A stretch of DNA of 64,000 nucleotides. Source: Nephrocerus scutellatus (lineage: Eukaryota; Arthropoda; Insecta; Diptera; Pipunculidae). Below are positions 34,150 to 45,219 of this stretch, piece after piece. Below the pieces are notes generated by a model, which had not been told where the DNA came from, searched no databases, and saw only the letters and a program-made list of their open reading frames with translations. The DNA lies in the NCBI GenBank assembly GCA_947095585.1, contig OX352765.1:21482254-21546253 (forward strand), in the 5' to 3' direction. Every line of letters begins with the position of its first letter. The stretch's first letter is position 1. A program made the translations under genes and the position numbers.

Positions 34150-35340
34150 AACCTGTACCTACTATTATTTTATTTATGAACTAGCTTTTTCCGGGAGCTC
34201 TGCCACCCGCACACATGAAACTACGCCTTGCCATCACTACCACGTGAGGGGTGTACTATTGGCTAAACCTAAACAAAGCTCCACCCACCTTGATCGTATT
34301 CGCACTATGTGGTTTACCGAGATCTTGTTAAGATTCTGTGAAAGTTTCTGTTTGAGTTTTAGTGTCGTATTACAAACCAACAGACATTAATTTTTATATA
34401 CATCTATAGATTATAGTACGTACAACGCAGCGCAGCATATAGAAGTCATTACGATGCCGCTATATAGCGTGGTGCTGTACAGAAAGCACAGAAAGCAACG
34501 CAGCGAATAGTGCAGCAAACAGCACACCGTCATTATGATGCCTGACCGTTTCTTCGTCGGCTTTAGTTATTTAGTTACAAAATTGGTCGCCACGAGAGGC
34601 TCTTTTATTTAAACGGGATAATATATAGCCTATGTATAACATTATAGCTCTTTATAATAACAACGAGCTGAGATCACGGCGTTTTCCGGTCGGAATTATT
34701 GAAAAAAATTTTATGAAATATTTAGAGCCATTTTCTTCACTATTTCTCAACTTGCCGGAAACTCTCAAGTTGGCCAACTCTAGAGTTGAAAATCGAAAGT
34801 TGAAACTGTCAACTTTGAGTGAAGAAAAACAAAATCACAAGTTGAGAAAAAAAATTCTCAAGTTTAGTTCAACTTGTGGTGAACAAAACATTTTGCGTTC
34901 TATTTTATTTTCTCGGGTCTTTCGGATGTAGAGATTTGTGTAAACAATTAGGTAAGAAAAATGTGCCCACGATTAATCATCTTATTGCGTCGCATAAATT
35001 GTATGAAACTTTTTTTTATTAAAACTTAATTATTCCATATATGTATGTAGTATATACCTATCAATGTTGAGACATTTTATGCTCTCATAATGGTCATATG
35101 TGTGTTTGTACAGAGTCAAATCTAAGAAGCATCCAATTGAAATTACGCAAAGACCCCATGTCATTATAATAATCTTGTTTTTTAAAAATGTTTTATAATA
35201 AAAATTACATACACATCCATATATACGGGGTAATTGAGTTTGATCATCAACGTATTTTAAAAAATGTTGGTACATCACTTTTTCACGTTGTTTTGATCGA
35301 CAGTTGACAGCATCTCTCAACTGTCGATCGAAACAAAAAA
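34150..35340. other. Intergenic DNA with short inverted-repeat clusters
   Basis: 34185-34330 resembles the C-rich dispersed repeat family. 34420-34550 (CGCAGCGCAGCATATAG ... GTCATTATGATGCC) resembles the 5' third of family H. 34731-34890 is a cluster of CAACTTG and CAAGTTG motifs, and 35289-35335 is a strong hairpin; both are reported as findings. A 99-codon open stretch at 34632-34931 overlaps the inverted repeats and is not considered a gene. Confidence 0.4.
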
Positions 35341-35344
35341 TAAA

Positions 35345-36285
35345 AACAACCCATAAAAATTTTTCATGTGATTCTCTAAAAGGAAATACATATGTGAGCA
35401 AATTTTGAACCGGGTAAATTTGGAAAAAAATAATATTAGAGCCCTTTTACTTCAAAATTTTTACAAAAACTGTTTTCACCGGAGATAAGCATGTGTTAAA
35501 AATTTGCATTTGAGCCCCCGATCTTCCAAATTTCAATAGGAATTGTTTTGGAGATACACATGTGCTTAATTTTTAAAAAATTAATATAGGCGCCCCTCAG
35601 GGCCCGTACACTCTAAAATATTTACAAAAAGTGTTGTACAGCGGAGATACACATGCGTATAAAATTTAATGCGATCGGGCCTCAGGACTCGTTCACTCCA
35701 AAAATTTTTCAAAAAATGTTGTCCATCGGAGATACCGATGTGTTTAAAATTTGAAGAAAATCAGGCTTATTTTCAAAAGATTTATATGGGCACCCCCCAA
35801 TTCTCAGAGCCCGTTCACGCCAAAAATTTTACAAAACGTTTTGTCCATCGGAGATACACATGTGTTTAAAATTTGAAAAAATCGGCTTAGTTTTTAAAAA
35901 ATTAATTTTGGCACCCCTTGGCCCTCAGGGCCCGTTCAATCCAAAATATTTACAAAAAGTATTGTACAGCGGAGATACACATGGGTATTAAATTTGAAGA
36001 AAATCGGGCTAATTTTTGTTAAAAAATTTGTATGGGACCTAACGACCCCTGAGCCCGGGGTCTCTAAAATTTTTACAAAAAGTGTTTTCCTTCGGAGATA
36101 CACGTGTATATAAAATTTGAAGAAAATCGGGTTAATTTTGTAAAATATTTGTATGGGAGCCGCCCGACCCCGAGGACCGAGGGGCCTTAAATAGAGAGTG
36201 CTGTCATCGGAGATAGGCATGTGTGCAAAGTTTCAATGAAATCGGACTTTGGGAAGTGGGTTAAAAATTTATCACAAGAAAGCAA
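35345..36285 (+). repeat. Family H element carrying a minisatellite of about nine units
   Basis: Begins with ACCCATAAAAATTTTTCATG and continues as imperfect tandem units of roughly 70-123 bp, each opening with GGAGATACACATGTGTxTAA (unit starts near 35384, 35481, 35550, 35643, 35728, 35850, 35972, 36095 and 36210). A unit contains AAATTTGAAGAAAATCGG, a C-rich GGCACCCC...CAGGGCCCGTTCA block and TTTACAAAAAGTGTTGTCC. The last unit changes into the usual family end TGGGTTAAAAATTTATCAC and is cut off at 36285. Units differ by 10-30%, so the array is old. Confidence 0.75.
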
Positions 36286-36289
36286 GCTC

Positions 36290-36845
36290 ATCATCATATG
36301 ACATGGCAGATTAAACTTAATTCCTTTCAACTTGCAGTCATAGAAATCGAAATCGTTGTTTGATAAGGACGCATTCTCTATCACAATTGTGTCAGAACTT
36401 AGTTTCCGGTTAAAAAACGTTTGCCTTGATGTTAAGTGGCCATTGTCCCGATATGGGTTTATTAAATATTGTGAGCAAGCATAAGAGGAATTTGCATTTT
36501 TTTCTTAATATTTCTGCAAAAGAAAGAAAAAGGGTTAATGATAAAAAAGTTTGTTAAAATTATATGTTGCGTATAACACATTGAGTTCCAATTTTGCTTC
36601 AAGTTGCAAAGATTGCTAATAAATCTTAGTACTCTGTTTATTAGAAAACACACAGTTCTATGCAGAAATTTTTTTCCATAACCTGCCCAATGGTGTAAAC
36701 CTGAACAGTTGTTGATATGCCTAGGATGTAGCCACACTGGTATGGACCAACGATGACTTTAACGTATGGGGCGTCTTAAATGATAAAGGAGAAAATCTTA
36801 TATACGGTACTCAAGAACGTAATACCACGATAATTGTTGTGTGTT
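36290..36845. other. Unique AT-rich DNA, no gene seen
   Basis: Open stretches of 60-90 codons on the minus strand show no domains. Nothing else is recognised. Confidence 0.35.
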
Positions 36846-36849
36846 GTGA

Positions 36850-37990
36850 TATCTTCTTTATTATGTATGGGGTACAGGATGCCTCTTAGCATCGCTTCTT
36901 CCTCCGAAACTTGCACTTTAGTTCATGAATTGCTTGGTGTAGTTTTCAGCCTGTTTGTCGCTTGCTAACTTCGTCTATGCTTGGTGGTGGCAGTAGATTG
37001 TGGTCTTCGGTCATTGGTGGATCCTCAGTTAGCTGGCTATTTATCAACTCGGCCACGCGACACCATTATGAAAGCTATCTTCCCATTGCTCTAAGATGCC
37101 TTTGAGATCAGCGATCGCGGTGTATATTGCGTCATACCGCGGACTCTTTGGTAAAAGTTCAGAGCGCCTGATGCGGTCCTCGCTCTCTGTACTGTTCTAG
37201 TAACTCCACCGTAGCCGGTCACAAGTCCGAGTTGAGAAAGGAAGAGTTGTTAGCTCGTGGTGGGGTCCAACTGCATCATAAAAATTTTTCTGGATATAGC
37301 GCGGGGCTTTACCACTGGAGATTAATAAGGGCCGCGGGTACTTAGAGTATGTTCATTATGGGCAATGTCTTCGTATTAGCGACCCTGAATGGGTTACTAG
37401 TGTTTAGAGATTGTTTAGTTGGTGGAGCTCTTCGTATTTAGTAGCCTAGACGTAACAAAACTGATTGATTGGCGGCCTAGAATAAGGTGGTATATCCTAG
37501 TGACAAGTGATGGGGTTTGAGGTTCCGGAAGATGTGTGCCAGTGTCGGTTTTTCCTTCGCAAAAAGGCACTCATACTGAACGAATAAGACCCTTAATGTC
37601 AGATCTTACCAAGGACGCGTTGGTACCACGAGAGTTTTCTATGCCAACGGTCCATGTTTGACCGTAAGTTGACCGGTCAGAGGACAACTTTGGTTGATGA
37701 CCCAGCTCATTCTGGGGATGCAACGTGGGGAATGCGGTCTACTCCGCTTGACTGAAATAGCATAATTATGAGCATACTTAATGGTGAAAGTCGGGTAAGT
37801 GCGGGTTCGTCCCACTCCAATGATGATGTACTGTTCTAGTTCATGGACATGATTCTTCTCCCATGCTGATTTTTTCGCCGGTAAGCTAGGTACGCAACAC
37901 TCTTACGTTCAGTCGCTAGCTTACATTCGTCATCGGACCAAATGTTCCGATCTCTAACACTACTTCCTAAGATGGAGTCAGCAGTACTAA
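36850..37990 (-). pseudogene. RTE-like (CFDP2-type) LINE remnant, rearranged
   Basis: Minus-strand words at the right end (about 37990-37830) include DECKLATERKSVAYLAYRRK, a linker motif between endonuclease and RT in this LINE type. At the left (about 37070-36900) come LTEDPPMTEDHNLLPPPS and HQAIHELKCKF, matching LTEDLL..PMTDDHTMLPLP in the plus-strand copy at 27.4 kb. The region between (37130-37830) is not clearly part of either and may be another insertion. Confidence 0.6.
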
Positions 37991-38017
37991 TGACAGTATT
38001 CTTAAGGCGTGTTTAAA

Positions 38018-38215
38018 TAAATTCGGGTTTATTTTGTAAAAAAAAATTGTGTGAAAGTCCCTCGGCCCCCGGGCGCGATCCCTTCCAAATTTTAATAGAA
38101 AGTCTTGCCACATAGAAGTTATACATGTGTGCTAAGTTTGAATTCGCAATCAAAAAATTTGGCCAGCTACAACCAAACACACGGGCACGAGAAATTAATA
38201 TGACGAACTTAATAA
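38018..38215 (+). repeat. Dispersed repeat, family H, 3' part
   Basis: GAAAGTCCCTCGGCCCCCGG, TTTTAATAGAAAGTCTTGCC, then a shortened end CAAACACACGGGCACGAGAAATTAATATG. The GATCACAAG block is missing. Confidence 0.55.
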
Positions 38216-38695
38216 GCATGCCACAGGGCGCCACACCGCCACTCGCCTTACACACATTTAGATAACGGAAAGGCAGAGACGAGCCCCCAAAAGTGGACGC
38301 CCGTGTATTGAAATTTCTGATTACAGTTTCTAAACGATAAGAAGTAAAAATAAACTTTGCGCTTGGATGTTTTTTAAACTAATCTCTGACTGACCTGGAA
38401 TTCGCTTCTGACACTAAGCATCATTAGGCATTATTACTCGGATAGGCATTTATTGCACAGGGGGTTAGCATTTTTTATTTTTTTTTACTGCGTGGCACTG
38501 TTCTTATAAAATCAAGTTTTTGAAAGTAATTCTGATAAATGTTCAGACTGGAAGGATTGATAATAGCTGTGCGCCGTGTCCCATGTAAAGATCCCTACAG
38601 ATCCTCAGTTATTTCATCAAATGCGACACGATTTCTCGCTGAAGACTCGAAGAATTTGTCCAGCTCTTGCAGAGCCGAATCGTTCAAGGCTTCTC
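38216..38695. other. No gene seen
   Basis: A short open stretch at 38539-38721 has no recognised features. Confidence 0.3.
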
Positions 38696-38699
38696 TGGA

Positions 38700-40240
38700 A
38701 GCTACTGAACGAGTTTTATAGTTCATATGATTGTACATCCTGCTTTTCCAACAATCATTTTGATGGAGCTTCACAACTTATTACGTCAACAATTCTGCTA
38801 GCAATGAAAATTTTCATTCCTTCCTCCTTTAAGAAGAGAATAAGGTTTGTAATGAAAGGTGCAAGTCAACAGTCGCTAGTGAAAAAGCAGCCCATTTGAA
38901 TTACGTTAATTGCCCTTCCAAAGAAAACCTTGTTAAGTTTCGAATAGCCAGAAACAGAGCAAATGCTATAATAATCAGGACCAAAATAACAAATGACCTC
39001 AAGATTCGGGATAACATGCGAAGAATTTTGGATTCAGATTTAAACAGTCGAAGCTTTTGGACGGCTGGCTTGGTAAAAAGAAACTTTGCAGACATTACTT
39101 TATCTCTTTCTTCTTTGTTTCATAATGGTATTCATTATAAAACTGGTATTCTCTTAGCTTTGCATTTTGCTTGTGCGTCTACCCTTCCATTTCACCAATT
39201 CACCCGAAGGCAGGCCCAGGTATGTCTAAAATCTACTTCCGGCCACGGGTTGTTTCGAAGGTTCTTGAAGAACTTGGTTAATAAAACCACTGGACCTAAC
39301 GGTCTCTCAATGAAGAAATATGTTTTCCCTCTATTTGGAAAATAGCGAATATTAAGCCCGTTCCAAAATAGGTGATAAATCTGCACTTATTGCTTTGTTC
39401 GCTCGGTTCTATCGAAGGTAATGGAATCTATCGTTCATTTCAAACTAATAAGCTATCTGGATACGAATGCGCTTTTATCATATGTGCAGTATAATAATAT
39501 TCGGCGCGACAGACCGTTGTGGTCCAAGGCCTAGCTTCTCGCGACCATTTGTGCTGCGCATGTATATTTTTGGGTACAAATGGAATGGACCTACAATTTA
39601 AGGCCGGATCCGAACGGCGAATTGAGAAGCTTTCCGTGAAAAATCAAGTTTTTGCTCTCGGGATGTTTGTCACCCATTCGCTAGAGGTGGGACACCGTGA
39701 AAAATACTTTTAGTGTTACTGCGATTCGAACCACCAACAACACCTTGTAGCCTCCTGCTCAATAGCTATTGGCATTTCCACATATGTGCAGTATAGTTTT
39801 CGTAAAAATCGCTCTTCAGTGAACTCATGACGTGCATGATTCATTGTTGGGAGCCTTCGCTAGGTGAATCTAGGTGAATCAAGCGTTGTGTCCTTGGAGA
39901 TATTTATAAGGCTTTTGATAGAGTGTGGCATGATTGTCTTATTAATAATATTTGTGCGCTCTACTAATATACCTCTCTCATTGAGTTGATTGAGGATAAT
40001 TTATGGAACCGTAAAATAAAAGTTGTATTGAATGGAATCTCTTCCGCTTCATGTGGGAATAATGCTGGCGTTCCACAATAGTCATCCTTATCGCCTACGC
40101 TCTTCTTGATATATTACTGACCTTTTGTGTTCTATAACCTGTGATATCTATTCATTGCTGATGATACAACGCTATCGGCTTCCATTGAGTTTGTCAGTCA
40201 TAAAAATAGAATAGATTAATAGATGACAGTTGACGGAAGC
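38700..40240 (+). pseudogene. Jockey/CR1-like LINE remnant (linker and RT), split by a SINE
   Basis: Relative of the element at 54.8-58.0 kb on the opposite strand. Words in order: ILLAMKIFIPSSFKKRIRF, KENLVKFRIARNRANAIIIR, ILDSDLNSRSFWTAGLVKRN (linker), NKTTGPNGLSMKKY (RT start), then after the SINE: AFDRVWHDCL (39915-39945), SSASCGNNAGVPQ and a degenerate FADDTTLSAS (about 40150-40190). Numerous stops. The SINE at 39494-39780 interrupts it. Confidence 0.75.
39494..39780 (-). mobile_element. tRNA-headed SINE with 15-bp target-site duplication
   Basis: Full-length copy in reverse orientation: plus strand reads ATAATATTCGGCGCGACAGA at its left (tail end), GACCGTTGTGGTCCAAGGCC, CTTTCCGTGAAAAATCAAG, GTTACTGCGATTCGAACC (B box reversed) and CTACAAGGTGTTGTTGG-like head scraps. 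The duplication CATATGTGCAGTATA at 39479-39493 and 39781-39795 is perfect and lies in LINE sequence, which proves retrotransposition of this family. Confidence 0.85.
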
Positions 40241-40244
40241 ACGG

Positions 40245-42309
40245 AAGACGTGTTGCATTTGAAGTTACTGCGCGGGAAATTCAAAAAGTCACTGACTTAT
40301 CAACTACTCTCGTACGAACTCTCTCTCTCTCTCTCTATTACGAACTAAGAACAATGGAAAAATAGTCCTACATACCGAATTTCATACAAATCGCTTGACA
40401 AATGGCTTAATGTGACCAATAATGTGACTCAAAAAACAAAATAATCTTTGATACCGTACTGATCTCCTCACCGCCGATAACAAAGTTTCACTTCAAAAAT
40501 CACACAACAATAAAATTGTTCGTAAAGGAACTCACATTTCTAATTTAACCCTCATTTTGCGACCAAAATTCGCCTTCTGGTCAAGTGCATCACGATCTAC
40601 CTTTCATTTTTTAATACGAAACTTATAGCCCCACTAAAAATTTCTGCAAACAAAAATATTTCTAAGTCTATTGGTTATGGCCTACGACAGCATTCTCAGC
40701 TTCTCATATAAGTTTGAGAAACGCCGCTCCACTTCTCATGTGATCAATGCTGGTTGATGCTCTATCAATTTGATTTGCTAAAATATGAAAAGAAGGTTTC
40801 CGGCTTTTCGCTTTAATATCTCGGTATTTCCACCAGCGATTCTCAAGCGAAATAGCCAGTGTACCAATTATCAATCTTTTCAATTTCATTCTCAACAGAA
40901 ATAAAAAAAAGGTTGGAAATCCTTAAGAAGGTCTTCTGGGAACTAGAATCATAACTAAATTTGTTCCTATAGATTCTTTAATTAACAGCTGTGACACAAA
41001 TGATCTCAGTGAGAAATTAAAATGCCATATCACAAAATTCCACTGAAACATCGAGACGCAGAAGAATTTTTCTAGCCGCAGATGTTGCGTTGCAAATAAA
41101 TCAATACAATTGATAATGTACTTGCAGTTACAAGCATTTATTTAATCGATAAATTGCATCAATTGATATTACAATAATTGTGGACGAAACTGCGCTGGTG
41201 GCATTTCACGACCAAAGGAGAGTACAGAGTACACAGTGAAATGTTCTGATTTTAATATTTAATTGACGGCCTGCCGGTAGACGTACCCACGATGTTGCCT
41301 CAGCAATTCGACATTTGTTACACACCACATGTCCATAGGTCAATTGGAATGCTATTGATATATCATGTCCAACTTCAGCATCGCCATGATCATCACTACT
41401 TCAATTTTAAAGTCCTAGTGCGATCGACGAATGAGTTCGATTGAGTGATTTTAAAATGATGCCAATTGGCAATTAAGGAACCGTTTTGGATGTGCAAGTG
41501 CAGTTTGGCATTGCGTGTGTCTCGGAAATAATAACCGGAATGGATTGAACTGGTAAATGTTGGTTCCGACAGCTACTTTATGTGCGTTGAGCAATCCGGT
41601 ATAATTAACATTTCCATTTAATTTGCATATACCTTTTTGGAAAACAAATCAGCTATACATTTTTCCGCAACAAAATATAGAACGTGTTCTATAAATTAGA
41701 CTTATGGCTCGTGAACTGGATCTTTTTTGACTTAATCTATTGCTTCGCATTAAGCAGATTCAGCGAGGACTTCCAAAATATAAAAATATATATCTTATTT
41801 GATAGCTTCTCGACCTGCCTATCTTTTTGTGAATGAAAATTCCCGAATGCCTGGCAGCACCCTACCTTCGGGTCGATGTTACCAGCAACCCCCGGTGTCT
41901 AAGTCGGTAAGGACCTGAGGTCCCACATCCCCGATCCCAGAGGTTTTGCCTTGGATTGTCCAGACAGCGCAAGGGTCTCCCACAGGATAACCGGTAAAAC
42001 CGAGTACCCTATCAGACCTGCGTCGATCTCCGGAACTCCAAACTAGAGAAAATAAATTAAGAAACTAATAATATGCATTAGTTATGGTTAAGTTTTGAGT
42101 AGCTCCACTTTCAATTTCTATTCCATGGTGGCGAACTTAACTTCTTTCTTTCTTTCCTTTACTCCGCGAGGGAGCACAGGGCTTCTACAAACGCCCGCTA
42201 ACGAACTCGATTTATCGCCTGAGGTTTCAAAAGACGCCACACTGTCCCCTAGGATCTTGCTTAAATTCGATATGTATCCGAGGCTTGTATTAGTTTCAAG
42301 AATCAATTA
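40245..42309. other. Mostly unique DNA with small LINE scraps
   Basis: Includes a CT microsatellite (40321-40337), an 85-bp block at 40680-40764 identical to part of the LINE at 43092, and a GC-rich stretch at 41870-42045 (CCCCGGTGTCTAAGTCGGTA, GGATAACCGGTAAAACCGAG) that looks like LINE untranslated sequence. No host gene recognised. Confidence 0.4.
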
Positions 42310-44190
42310 ATTCAGTTGTGTGGTGATTGGCCAACCGCAATGAAAGTCAGACAGAAGTTCTTTTTGGACAGGATCATGCAAATCCTAGTCAGAGTTTCGC
42401 AGCTAGCTCCACGCTTCCAGATTGTGCATTGCTGCCTCCTGCACCTCAGAGTACTGAACACTCTATGGAATAGATGATATTCATTCGTACTCGTGCAGTT
42501 GCTAGAGTTTGAAACGATCTCAACACTCACAAGTCCGCTGGGCCAGATGGTATTTCCCCATTAGCTCTGAAGAGGTGTTCTTCCAAGCTGGCATTATCAT
42601 TGCGCAAGCTTTTCAATCTATCCTATTCTTCTGAACTCTTCCCGAGAAGTTGGAAAACAGCCTTTGTCCAGCCCATACCCAAAAAAGGCGAGCCGTCGTC
42701 TCCTTCTTAGTACCGACCCATAGCACTTATATCCATTCTTTCCAAGGTCATGGAAACGCTGATCAATTTTCAGCTTAAGAAATATCTTTAAACCAACAAA
42801 ATCCTTAGTGACCGGCAGTATGGATTTCATGTCCGGTCTTTGCATAAATTTGGAGAAAGCAAAGCTGTTTCACTCGACATTTCTAAAGCATTTGACAGAG
42901 TTTGGCATCAAACTCTCTTGTCTCTTAAATGCGTGCGTGACCGCTCAATTCAAGTTGTTTTGGACGGTTTCAAGTCTAAAGTTCATTACTTAAATGCTGG
43001 CGTTCCCCAGGGCTCTGTTTTGTCCCCGACTCTCTTCTTCATTTTTATTAATGATCTCTTATCTGTGACTTCTAATCCAATTCACTCTTTCGCCTACGAC
43101 AGCATTCTCAGCTTCTCATATAAGTTTGAGAAACGCCGCTCCACTTCTCATGTGATCAATGCTGGTTGATGCTCTAACATACGTATGCACCATATCTCCA
43201 CTCTAGCGTACCAAATGAAGATATTGTGTAAATATGGCTTTGAGACATTCAGTGGTGTAGGCGTGACGACTTATTTCATGACATCGTGCCTCAAGTGTCA
43301 TCCATGTCGTCCACGCTCTTCTTGATATATATCAACGACATGTTGTCTTCTACAACCTGTGATATCCATTCATTTGCTGAGGATACAACACTATCGGCTT
43401 CCATTGAGTTTGCCAGTCAAAAAGAATGCAATTCTCGCTTTAATGGTTCGCGTGAATTAATGAATTTGACTATTCTGTCGAATATTTAAGTCATTCTCGA
43501 TTGGGTCATTTCTAATAGAGTAGAATTTAATCAATCCAAATAAATTTCAGTCTTGTCTTTTTTCTCAGAAGACAATTCAACATTACGTTCCACCTGCTAT
43601 TAATGGTGCCCCTATTGCGAGATCAGATTCACTTAAGTTGTTAGGTTTAAAAGTATCAAGTGATCTTTCCTGGAAGGAACATATTTATGAAGTTTCAAAA
43701 AGAGTTAGCCAAAGTTTTGGCTTCATAAGACGTTGTTATTTCACTCCCTCTGAAGTATTAAGATTATATAAATCTTATGTTAGACCTATTTTAGAATTTA
43801 ATTCATATGTGTGGGGTGGGGCTCCAAGATCGCATTTGGTTTATCTTGATGAATTTCAGAAGAGAGTTATCCGTTTGATAAACGATGTTACCATTACTTC
43901 GTCTCTTGATACTTTGGAGCACAGACGAATTGAAGGAGCTTTATCTGTTTTCTACAAATTTTACTACGGTAAATGTGCTTTAGAAACCCGTTCTCTAGTT
44001 CCAGGTCCTTTTGTCAGCAACGGAAACACTTGTTTAAGGTCCAATCAACATAGATTTGCCTTAAAACTTTTTTCATGTAGAACCCAACACTTTAAATCCT
44101 CCTTTTTTCCGAGAGTCTCTTCGATGTGGAATCAATTGGTCGCGGCCTTCAAATTAGCCGTTAACAACTTCCTGAAGGATGAAGGATGAA
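42310..44190 (+). pseudogene. Jockey/CR1-like LINE reverse transcriptase, rearranged composite
   Basis: Starts with the segment matching ...CALPPPAPQSIEHSM.. (42400-42470), then SPLALKRCSSKLALSL, PRSWKTAFVQPIPKKGEPSS, ISILSKVMETLINFQLKK, LDISKAFDRVWHQTLLSLK, GVPQGSVLSPTLFFIFINDL and HSFAYDSILSFSYKFE (FADD mutated to FAYD). At 43175 the frame is lost; 43286-43490 repeats the GVPQ to FADD region from a different subfamily (LFLIYINDMLSSTTC, HSFAEDTTLSAS). 43638-44189 is the C-terminal domain: LGLKVSSDLSWKEH, PILEFNSYVWGGAP, SLDTLEHRRIEGAL. Two related elements seem joined. Confidence 0.85.
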
Positions 44191-44293
44191 GTGCTCATAA
44201 GCTGTTTATTAAATATAAAATATATATTAAAAAAAATTGTTTATAAGTACATATTATTTACATTATTTTTAAAATTTGTATGAATGTGATATA

Positions 44294-44443
44294 AGCTGCA
44301 TTTTATATGCCGAGCGAGTTCGGAATTCGAATGTCAAAACCAGCCAAAACCAGCCAACCAGCTGGTTTTCAAATTCTAAAGAAGGAATTCGACATTGCAA
44401 TTGTTGTTGTAATTCCCAATTCGAATTCATATCAAATACAGCT
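44294..44443. mobile_element. Small MITE-like element, copy A
   Basis: Ends AGCTGCATTTTATATG and, reversed, AGCTGTATTTGATATG (14 of 16 match). The interior shares AAAACCAGC, CTGGTTTTCAAATTCTAAAG, CATTGCAATTGTTGTTGTAA and CCCAATTCGAATTC with copy B at 61887 in reverse orientation; this copy has one extra CCAAAACCAG unit. It lies 0.8 kb upstream of the CUE-domain gene. Confidence 0.7.
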
Positions 44444-45219
44444 GTTATACTAGCTATCAAAAATATAACAGATAGTAATTAAAAAATACATACATAAATA
44501 TATCTTGATGAAAACACTGTATAAAAAGAATACAGCTGTCATTTTCATTTTTGATATCTCTTGTGTCTATGCTAGAAAATGCAGATATGTCACATTCTCA
44601 CATATGCTCTTATAGAAGTTTCGCCCAAAAATATACTACCTCCATTAAAAAAAAAAGAATAAATATTTACTTTTCCATTCTCTTCGTAATATATTCATAT
44701 AGTTCTCTTTCTTTTTTGGCTTATTGTCAATGTACTTCTCGTGCAATATTCTTCAGTCTTCAGTGGGTGGCTTCTTGCTTCTGGCTCTTGTTCTCTTTCT
44801 GTGCTGTAAATAAAATTACAGATAAGACGAAGAATAAATAAAAATTGATATTCGTGAAATAAGCAAAATTAACATCAGCTACGGGACGGTAACATTAATA
44901 AAGTCTCGAGAAAGTATTAATAATTTGCGTTATTGTGATAATTAAGCAGAAGACGTGAAAGAAGTGCAGACCTTACACCGAAAAAAAAACGATGATTCTG
45001 CTCGTTACAATCGGATTCCTAGAGAATAAATTATTCTACAGCAGAGTGCAGTTGGAGAATTAAATTGTGATTTCCTTGAATCTATTTGTGCTGGGTGAAC
45101 GCTGGAAAGAAGTGACAAACATTTTTTTGGAAAAGTGCTGCTCCTTAGTGCTGCATATACATATACACAAACTCAATAGCATTTACTCCCACACAACACT
45201 ACATCAGCAGTTCGCAAAC
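44444..45219 (+). other. Upstream region and 5' UTR of the CUE-domain gene
   Basis: AT-rich up to about 44830, then less biased sequence without ATG-started long frames, probably leader (CAGCTACGGGACGG..., CGTGAAAGAAGTGCAGACC). No TATA box clearly placed. The context of the chosen start is CAAACATGGCT, a good fly start context. Confidence 0.4.

Noticed and set aside
34632..34931. 99-codon open stretch
   Set aside because: It coincides with a cluster of inverted CAACTTG motifs, is very Lys/Leu/Ser-rich from AT content and has no domain or splice support.
35384..36285. Regularly spaced repeats that could suggest a CRISPR array
   Set aside because: Units are 70-123 bp, degenerate over their whole length and without unique spacers. 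It is a minisatellite in an animal genome.
40319..40340. CT-repeat as possible GAGA-factor promoter element
   Set aside because: A short microsatellite with no TATA, initiator or gene nearby.
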